The translations under genes and the position numbers were made by a program. The notes below the pieces were generated by a model that was not told the origin of the DNA, searched no databases, and was given only the letters and a program-made list of their open reading frames with translations. From UBA11612 sp963976395 (GTDB lineage Bacteria; Pseudomonadota; Alphaproteobacteria; Rhodospirillales; Rhodospirillaceae): a DNA stretch of 36,808 nt. Position 1 is the first letter of the stretch, and every line of letters starts with the position of its first letter. The stretch covers positions 1-36,808 of the forward strand of contig CAXBLG010000022.1 of the NCBI GenBank assembly GCA_963976395.1. The letters run 5' to 3'. Of this stretch, positions 31,703 to 36,808 are shown piece by piece.

Positions 31703-32197
31703 TTAGGCCCCCGTGACCTTTTTTATCACCAGACCAAGACCGCCGACAATCTGCTTACCGACTGGTCCGCCTTCGCCTTCCATTTTCTGCTGCATAACGA
31801 GGCGAATAGCTTCCACATGCACCTTCACCACCTCCATCTGAGCATCAGACACGTCATCGCCCCGATCTTCCATGAAGCGAGCCAGCTGACTGCCGATTGC
31901 AGAAATGAGAGGATAGCCGAAACTGCTGCCCTGACCTTTAACGGTCTGCACAACTCCATATAGCGTCTGCATATGTTGTGCACGATTGGCAGGATCTTTG
32001 AGGGCTTTTTCATAGGCCGAATGGAGTTTGGCTAAGTCTTCACCCACGGCCTCTTCATAATCGAACTTCGCGGCTTCGATCTGCCGCTCGGCCGCATCAA
32101 TCCAAACCGCATCAAGCACGCCGCTGACACCTGCCAATTTCTGCTTTTGTCTCAAGTTGTTAGGAGGCGTAATGTACTTGACGTTATTTTCAGCCAT
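31703..32197 (-). CDS. Hpt-like helical protein lacking the phospho-accepting histidine
   Basis: Small cytoplasmic protein, 164 residues, almost all helical by composition. Residues about 75-155 resemble a histidine phosphotransfer domain: the stretch Q84-T-V-K-G-Q-G-S-S-F-G follows the HxLKGxxxxxG pattern, but the histidine is Gln. The leading half is charged and may be coiled coil. No signal peptide or membrane span. AGAGAA lies before the ATG. It stands between the TM1410-like gene (convergent) and mgtE, 137 bp from mgtE. It could be a pseudo-Hpt that binds a response regulator or kinase without phosphotransfer, or an unrelated four-helix bundle. Confidence 0.6.
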   Translation of the reverse strand: MAENNVKYITPPNNLRQKQKLAGVSGVLDAVWIDAAERQIEAAKFDYEEAVGEDLAKLHSAYEKALKDPANRAQHMQTLYGVVQTVKGQGSSFGYPLISAIGSQLARFMEDRGDDVSDAQMEVVKVHVEAIRLVMQQKMEGEGGPVGKQIVGGLGLVIKKVTGA

Positions 32198-32334
32198 TTA
32201 ATTCTCTAAATTTGATCCGAATCTGTTGTTGGAGTGTACCTGCTGAACCATCAGATGACCACATTTCCAATTAATAAACTTCTCAGATTGGAAGCGGATA
32301 AGAGCAAGCCCAAAACACCGCAGAAACTGGACCT

Positions 32335-33771
32335 TTAGAGCAGCACCCAGGTTGCCATTCCCAGAAAAGTGAAGAACCCGACAATATCGGTCACCGTGGT
32401 TACAAAGACGGTAGCCGAATCGGCGGGGTCCGCACCCATCCGCTCCAAGGCCAGAGGAACCGCCATACCGGCGATGCCCGCCACCGCCAAATTGATGATC
32501 ATGGCGACGCCGATCACCATCCCCAATTGTCCGTCGTCAAACCAGAAATAGGCCAGTACGCCGGTAATCGCCGCGAATAAAAATCCATTAATCAGGCCGA
32601 CGAACAGTTCCTTCCAGGCCACACGCATCGCATTGCTCGCGTTGAGCTCACGAGTCGCCATCGAACGTACGACCGTCGCCAAAGTTTGCGTGCCCGCATT
32701 GCCCCCCATGGACGCGCAGATCGGCATGAGAATGGCAAGTGCAGATAACTTGGCTATTGAATCCTCGAACACACCGATTACGGCAGAGGCTGCGAAGGCT
32801 GTCCCGAGATTCAGAAACAGCCATAAGAACCGGGATTGAGCGGTCGCCATGATGGTGCGGTACAGGCTGGAGTCTTCGGTAGTCCGCACACCGGCCAATT
32901 TCAGGAAATCCTCCCCCGCCTCTTCGTCAATCACGTCCACCACGTCATCAATCGTGATCTGGCCGATCAGCCGTCCCGACTTATCAACCACAGGTGCGGC
33001 GGTTAAATCGCGTTGACGGAACAGGAAGGCTACTTCTTCCTTATCCATGTCGGTGGGAATGGTCTCGAGATCTTTATCCGCGATGTCCTTCATCCGAACA
33101 GGACGCTTTGAAGTCAGCACGCGGTGAAGCTCGACCATGCCCTGAGGCCTATGACGCGGATCAACCACGAACACCGCGTAAAATTTATCTGGCACATTTT
33201 GGGTGGACCGCAGGTAATCGATGGTTTCACCAACCGTCCAATAATTCGGCACGGCCACCAATTCGCGCTGCATTAGGCGGCCGGCGGAATCTTCGCCGTA
33301 GGCCAGCCCTTGTTCAATGTGCGCGCGTGTTGTCTGAGGTAAGCGCTCGAGCAATTTTTCCCGCTCGTCAGCCCCTAATTTTCCAGCAACATAAACCGCA
33401 TCATCTGAATCCAATTCGTCGAGAGTTGCTGCCAGGTTTTCAAAACCAAGCGCGTCCATGACTTCGTCACGCACATTGGTAACCAGTTCTGGGAGAACGT
33501 CGGCATTAAAATCCGCGCGAATAACATCAACAAGTTGCCGTCGACTCTCGCGGTCGAGCCGCTCAAGAAGATCGGCCATATCGGCGTGGTGCAAGTCAGC
33601 CACAAGGGCTCGGGCTTGCGGCTCGTCATGGGCAAGCAACGCGGAGATCACCGATTCCACAAATCCGGCGTCGAGATCAAAGCTCTCATCCAGAGCGCTT
33701 TCCTGACCGCGTCGGAGAGTCGGCGGAGTGAATGGCGCTGGCGGCGATGTGGGCGGTTCGGCGCTGGCCAT
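32335..33771 (-). CDS. mgtE: Magnesium transporter MgtE
   Basis: Dimeric Mg2+ channel of the inner membrane. An N-terminal superhelical domain (about 30-155, with repeats such as ADMADLLERLDRESRRQLVDVI) is followed by two CBS domains (about 160-290, e.g. DLTAAPVVDKSGRLIGQITIDDVVDVI) and five membrane spans. The pore helix region has NAGTQTLATVVRSMA and the C-terminal ADPADSATVFVTTVTDIVGFFTFL with the conserved Mg2+-binding Asp. 478 residues, standard length; AGGTG six bases before the ATG. Cytosolic Mg2+ gates the channel through the N and CBS domains in the family. Confidence 0.96.
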   Translation of the reverse strand: MASAEPPTSPPAPFTPPTLRRGQESALDESFDLDAGFVESVISALLAHDEPQARALVADLHHADMADLLERLDRESRRQLVDVIRADFNADVLPELVTNVRDEVMDALGFENLAATLDELDSDDAVYVAGKLGADEREKLLERLPQTTRAHIEQGLAYGEDSAGRLMQRELVAVPNYWTVGETIDYLRSTQNVPDKFYAVFVVDPRHRPQGMVELHRVLTSKRPVRMKDIADKDLETIPTDMDKEEVAFLFRQRDLTAAPVVDKSGRLIGQITIDDVVDVIDEEAGEDFLKLAGVRTTEDSSLYRTIMATAQSRFLWLFLNLGTAFAASAVIGVFEDSIAKLSALAILMPICASMGGNAGTQTLATVVRSMATRELNASNAMRVAWKELFVGLINGFLFAAITGVLAYFWFDDGQLGMVIGVAMIINLAVAGIAGMAVPLALERMGADPADSATVFVTTVTDIVGFFTFLGMATWVLL

Positions 33772-33915
33772 GGCGGCACCTAAGCTGGCGAAAATGGATA
33801 TATTGTTCCCTGCACGAACGGCACGGAAGTATTAGACATCTTGTGCCCGTGGGCTGTTACAGATCAAGTAAATCAGCAACGGTGCCGCTGAGGCCTAGTA
33901 TCTCAAACTCAATAA

Positions 33916-34002
33916 TGGTGCGGTCGAGAAGACTCGAACTTCCACGGGTTTTACCCCACAGCGACCTCAACGCTGCGCGTCTACCAATTCCGCCACGACC
34001 GC
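33916..34002 (-). tRNA. tRNA-Leu (anticodon GAG)
   Basis: Minus-strand cloverleaf: acceptor GCGGTCG with CGACCGC, D arm TGGCGGAATTGGTAGACGC, anticodon stem CAGCG/CGCTG around TTGAGGT (anticodon GAG), a long class II variable arm (GTGGGGTAAAACCCGTG), T arm AAGTTCGAGTCTT, discriminator A and encoded CCA. 87 bases. Confidence 0.97.
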
Positions 34003-34110
34003 ACGGTAGATACTTATTTCGTCACGCTGGCACCCGCGTTATGACTTTGGGATTGCCAAGCGTGCGGTCAGATAGCAAATCGGCTATGGGTTGGCAATGG
34101 AAAGGCCCAC

Positions 34111-34776
34111 ATGATCGAAAACTCTGTCGAATTGCGAATATCGAAGGCCCCTGTTCCCTACCCCGAGGGCGTTGTCGCTATGGAGGACAGGGTGGCTGGC
34201 GTTCGCAATGGCACAGCCCCAGAGCTGGTCTGGCTATTGGAACACCCTCCGCTTTACACCGCCGGAACCACCGCCCAAGAGACCGATCTTTTAAGCCCGG
34301 ACCGGTTTCCGGTCTTCAAGACCGGTCGAGGTGGCCAGTACACCTATCATGGGCCGGGACAACGGGTCGTTTACGTTGTGCTTGACCTCAAGAAACGCGG
34401 CGAAGATGTACGCTGTTATGTCCGTGATTTGGAAAGCTGGGCCATCGCCGCCCTCGCCCGCTTTGGCGTAACCGGAGAAATCCGACCCGGACGAGTAGGC
34501 ATATGGGTTGATCGCGGAAATGGCAGCGAAGACAAGATCGGCGCTATTGGCGTCCGCGTGCGTCACTGGGTCAGCTACCACGGCCTTGCCCTAAACGTAG
34601 CCCCGGACCTAACGCACTTCTCGGGTATCGTGCCTTGTGGGATCACAGATCAGGGCGTCACGTCCCTTGCGAACCTCGGCATCACCGCGTCCATGGCGGA
34701 TATGGACGCGGCTTTAATCGAGACATTTACAGAGGTTTTTGGAATGCCTCTCGTATCCGAGACTAAAACCCCTTAG
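34111..34776 (+). CDS. lipB: Octanoyl-ACP:protein N-octanoyltransferase
   Basis: Transfers octanoate from ACP to the lipoyl domains of 2-oxoacid dehydrogenases and GcvH. The LipB signature GRGGQYTYHGPGQRVVYVVLDL, the catalytic Lys in DKIGAIGVRV (Lys142) and the acyl-accepting Cys in SGIVPCGITDQGVTSL (Cys176) are intact. 221 residues. AAAGG precedes the ATG. It lies downstream of and opposite to tRNA-Leu. Its stop overlaps that of the convergent cytochrome gene (TTAG, 34773-34776). lipA is not in the window. Confidence 0.96.
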   Translation: MIENSVELRISKAPVPYPEGVVAMEDRVAGVRNGTAPELVWLLEHPPLYTAGTTAQETDLLSPDRFPVFKTGRGGQYTYHGPGQRVVYVVLDLKKRGEDVRCYVRDLESWAIAALARFGVTGEIRPGRVGIWVDRGNGSEDKIGAIGVRVRHWVSYHGLALNVAPDLTHFSGIVPCGITDQGVTSLANLGITASMADMDAALIETFTEVFGMPLVSETKTP

Positions 34777-35291
34777 TTCGCAGAGCAGCGCGGGTCTTGG
34801 CCCTGCATGGCGATGATTTGCTCGTCGGTCACGGGAACGGGCGGACATCCATGCCCTTTTGAACAGACATAGTCGAATTTCGCAGCGCCCGTGTGACAAC
34901 TCAGGCAAGTGCCAAGTGGATTGGCTGCTGAATCACCCCTGCCCGTAATTTTTGTCTCTTCGGCCGAAACATCAAAAATCAAAAATTCCCAGCCGCCTGA
35001 GTTTGGATAGGCCGACACTTCGTGCTTAACCATAGCCTCGTTGGGCACCATCTGAAGAACCGTGCCGACAGGATACGGCTTCCCCTCAACATTTCCTTCG
35101 AAGATCGCCACCGCTTCGGCCAGTTTCGCCGGATCGGCATGGCGGACGTAAGTTTTGCTGACCTTCGTACCTTCATGCATGCAACTGAACATCTCAGCGC
35201 TCGATTCCGCCGCCATGACTGGTGCTGTTGCAACAGACGTCAAACAGACCAGCGCCGCGGCAACCACGGCCAGTTTTGTGATGCGTTTCAT
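34773..35291 (-). CDS. Exported cytochrome P460-like c-type haem protein
   Basis: A signal peptide (to about residue 28, PVMAA) leads to a periplasmic domain with the haem-attachment motif CLSCH (Cys129, Cys132, His133). The part before it (YPVGTVLQMVPNEAMVKHE, GGWEFLIFDVSA) follows the cytochrome P460/c'-beta beta-sheet pattern. Extra cysteines at 37, 143, 149 and 169 after removal of the signal could form disulfides. The typical family roles are oxidation of hydroxylamine or binding of NO; the Lys-haem crosslink of true P460 cannot be assigned here. AGGGGG precedes the ATG. No partner electron-transfer gene is adjacent. Confidence 0.75.
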   Translation of the reverse strand: MKRITKLAVVAAALVCLTSVATAPVMAAESSAEMFSCMHEGTKVSKTYVRHADPAKLAEAVAIFEGNVEGKPYPVGTVLQMVPNEAMVKHEVSAYPNSGGWEFLIFDVSAEETKITGRGDSAANPLGTCLSCHTGAAKFDYVCSKGHGCPPVPVTDEQIIAMQGQDPRCSAN

Positions 35292-35347
35292 TGAATCCCC
35301 CTAATTAAGCTGCCAACCGTTGGTCAGCAGCCACTAGAGTAATTCAC

Positions 35348-35362
35348 GGCGGCCTTGCCGCC
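35348..35362. repeat. GC hairpin between the MAPEG and P460-like genes
   Basis: GGCGGC, CTT, GCCGCC: a perfect 6-bp stem with a 3-base loop and no T-run. It might slow or help end transcription of the MAPEG gene. The surrounding minus-strand frame ends in a short gene-like stretch with no start codon. Confidence 0.3.
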
Positions 35363-35398
35363 AATGATCTCTTCGGTCAGGACGGGCAGCTAAGGCGC

Positions 35399-35794
35399 TT
35401 ATATTGTGCCAACGATACCTACGAAAATGACTGCCATAGCCGCCCAACTCACGGCGAACGCCAGCGTTCGGCCAAAGGGAACACCCGCTGTGTAAAGTAC
35501 GTAGTGTGCGACTCGCGCCCAGAAATAAACAATGGTCGCCATCACGATCATATCGTTTGTGGCCTCAATCAGATGAGCAACAATCACCAGAGCCGCAAAT
35601 GGCACAAGGTTTTCAACGGCGTTGTAGTGGGCTTTCTTCGCCCGCGCTGCCCAAGGCGGCAGTGGCGTGGCGTCAGCCTTATACGTAAGCGCCGGGCCAA
35701 ACCCGACGTTTTTGATATGCGCGAGAATATACGGCAGCCAAAACACCGCTGTCAGAGCGGCCGTGAAAGCGAGCATCTTGAGATCGGTAATCAT
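35399..35794 (-). CDS. MAPEG-family membrane protein
   Basis: Four-span membrane protein of the MAPEG superfamily (microsomal glutathione S-transferase-like). The diagnostic segment after the first span is RAKKAHYNAVENLVPFAALVIVAHL, with the conserved Asn and Glu; later spans include VYFWARVAHYVLYTAGVPFGRTLAF, where RxxHY is conserved. The start at 35794 is chosen for GGGAGG six bases upstream, giving 131 residues, the usual bacterial length. Bacterial members are mostly of unknown substrate; glutathione-dependent detoxification is possible. Confidence 0.88.
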   Translation of the reverse strand: MITDLKMLAFTAALTAVFWLPYILAHIKNVGFGPALTYKADATPLPPWAARAKKAHYNAVENLVPFAALVIVAHLIEATNDMIVMATIVYFWARVAHYVLYTAGVPFGRTLAFAVSWAAMAVIFVGIVGTI

Positions 35795-35862
35795 GAGAGC
35801 CCTCCCATATGGCAAGATTGAGAGCCTAGATGGGACTACGGGAAAAGCAATAAGCCCGTGCG

Positions 35863-36174
35863 TTACGACAAAGGACTGGCCGTAGCCCTTTGCTCGAATC
35901 CCAAGCCCTCAAAGGGCTTAGAACCGGAATTGACCTCTACCGAAATTACCTTTGCTCCTGGTGGCCCTTCCCGGCAAGCCGCCAGGAATGTCTCTACAAC
36001 TTCCGGCTTACCCTGCACCAAGGCCTCTACAGACCCATCGGTGAGATTGCGCACCCAGCCGATAAGCGCGAGCCGGAGCGCAGTCCCCACCGCCCAATAC
36101 CGATAGCCAACTCCCTGAACGCGACCTGAAATCCGTAGGCTGAGGGTCACAATCTGGTCGCCGGGCTGGGCCAT
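35863..36174 (-). CDS. Acylphosphatase
   Basis: Small enzyme hydrolysing acyl phosphates. The signature GRVQGVGYRYW with catalytic Arg25 and GWVRNLTDGSVEA with catalytic Asn43 are intact. The ATG at 36174 is preferred (GAGAG upstream; 103 residues) over a TTG further upstream that overlaps the preceding gene. It follows the carboxylase subunit gene by ten bases, so it is co-transcribed with it. A slightly long C-terminus (about 12 residues beyond the core) is unremarkable. Confidence 0.93.
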   Translation of the reverse strand: MAQPGDQIVTLSLRISGRVQGVGYRYWAVGTALRLALIGWVRNLTDGSVEALVQGKPEVVETFLAACREGPPGAKVISVEVNSGSKPFEGLGFEQRATASPLS

Positions 36175-36184
36175 GGTCGCTCTC

Positions 36185-36808
36185 TTATTCAAACTCCAGG
36201 ATCATCTGATCTACAGCCAGGGATGCGCCATTGGTCTCATAGACCCTCTTCACTACGCCATCGCGCTCGGCCTTAAGGACGTTTTCCATCTTCATGGCCT
36301 CGACAATGGCGAGGGTCTCTCCGGCCTTGATTTCCTGCCCCTCTTTCGCCGCCACCGACACAAGCAAGCCTGGCATCGGCGAGAGCAGGAACTTCGTCAG
36401 GTCGGGCGGCGGCTTGTGTAGCATCAAGCGCGCGAGTTCAGCCTGGCGGGTTGTGTAGACATCAAGGGCCAGTTGAGTGCCATTGTGAAACACGCGGTAT
36501 CCCACAGGCTCCCGGTCGATTTGGATTGTGATGGGCTTGCCGTCCGCTTCGCCGATAAACAGCGGTGCGCCGAAGGTCCAATCACTCTTCACATGGACGG
36601 TCTTCTTGCCGATTTTAGCGGTTCCCCCGCCGATCCCGTCGCTCTCGTCCTGTTTAGGCGCAATCCAGACCGGATGCTCGTCCTTCTTGCCGTTGTGCTT
36701 GACCACAACGGTCCAGGTGTCGGGCATAATTCGGCCATGGCCGGGGATTTGCCCCGATATTTGGGCCGCCCGGCGGGCATAAGCGTCATGAACCAGCGCT
36801 GCGACTGC
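36185..36808 (-). CDS. pccA: Acyl-CoA carboxylase biotin-containing alpha subunit, 5' part cut by window edge
   Basis: C-terminal 207 residues of a biotin carboxylase/biotin carrier protein, open to the right edge. The biotin-carrier domain is at the end: SPMPGLLVSVAAKEGQEIKAGETLAIVEAMKMENVL, with the biotinylated Lys in AMKM, ending DQMILEFE. Before it is a beta-rich BT-type region, and the stretch ISGQIPGHGRI continues upstream in frame. This arrangement is typical of propionyl-CoA carboxylase alpha (PccA), which would fit PHA and odd-chain metabolism; methylcrotonyl-CoA carboxylase alpha is the alternative. The ATP-grasp part is outside the window. Confidence 0.82.
   Translation of the reverse strand, partial: AVAALVHDAYARRAAQISGQIPGHGRIMPDTWTVVVKHNGKKDEHPVWIAPKQDESDGIGGGTAKIGKKTVHVKSDWTFGAPLFIGEADGKPITIQIDREPVGYRVFHNGTQLALDVYTTRQAELARLMLHKPPPDLTKFLLSPMPGLLVSVAAKEGQEIKAGETLAIVEAMKMENVLKAERDGVVKRVYETNGASLAVDQMILEFE

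Noticed and set aside
33772..33915. Possible Mg2+-sensing leader (M-box) before mgtE
   Set aside because: The leader is short, with no paired elements resembling an M-box.
35318..35386. Short minus-strand stretch reading LPVLTEEIIGGKAAVNYSSGC then stop
   Set aside because: It looks peptide-like but has a stop just upstream, no start codon and no RBS; too short to call a gene or a gene remnant.

Overview
The window reads as ordinary, densely packed alphaproteobacterial chromosome of moderate GC content, most likely from the Rhodospirillales or a neighbouring order. The evidence is a MipZ-type division ATPase (an alphaproteobacterial protein), a class I PHA synthase, a glnB-glnA unit, alphaproteobacterial-style rplM-rpsI and clpS-clpA pairs, and type 2 ArgC. 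I see no phage, insertion sequence, integron or CRISPR array. Taxonomy is inferred from gene content only.

Layout. 1-2.4 kb: an AlaC-type aminotransferase cut by the left edge and a proline-rich lipoprotein, both on the minus strand. 2.7-5.3 kb: phaC converging on panB. 5.5-9.0 kb: a four-gene phosphonate/phosphite-type ABC transporter (phnD-phnC-phnE-phnE, minus strand) with no C-P lyase or other catabolic gene beside it. 9.1-11.6 kb: gamma-carbonic anhydrase, argC, rpsI and rplM (minus). 11.9-14.2 kb: tRNA-His, then glnB and glnA on the plus strand with a sigma-54-like promoter and a strong terminator. 14.3-18.6 kb: a PAS-PAS-GGDEF-EAL protein, then an NfeD-stomatin pair (plus). 18.6-21.5 kb: clpA and clpS (minus). 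21.5-23.1 kb: the one large non-coding gap (about 400 bp), with a CtrA-like box and a DnaA box, followed by a D,D-carboxypeptidase with a SPOR domain. 23.1-26.8 kb: phosphomannomutase/phosphoglucomutase, ugd and galU (minus), which together can take glucose-6-phosphate to UDP-glucuronate. 26.9-29.2 kb: mipZ, a VWA-domain gene and a membrane J-domain gene (minus). 29.3-31.7 kb: an LhgO-like oxidoreductase translationally coupled to an exported TM1410/GH114-like protein (plus). 31.7-33.8 kb: an Hpt-like protein lacking its histidine, and mgtE (minus). 33.9-36.8 kb: tRNA-Leu(GAG), lipB (plus), then a P460-like cytochrome, a MAPEG protein, acylphosphatase and the 3' end of a biotin carboxylase subunit (probably pccA), all minus.

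Most of the window is housekeeping. The points most worth a second look are the exported TM1410/GH114-like protein, whose barrel halves appear in permuted order; the Hpt-like protein with Gln in place of the phospho-accepting His; the orphan phosphonate-type transporter, whose binding protein carries an extra cysteine/acidic-loop segment; the mipZ-VWA-J-domain operon; and the regulatory sites before glnB and before the carboxypeptidase gene. I did not find a clearly new defence or mobile system.
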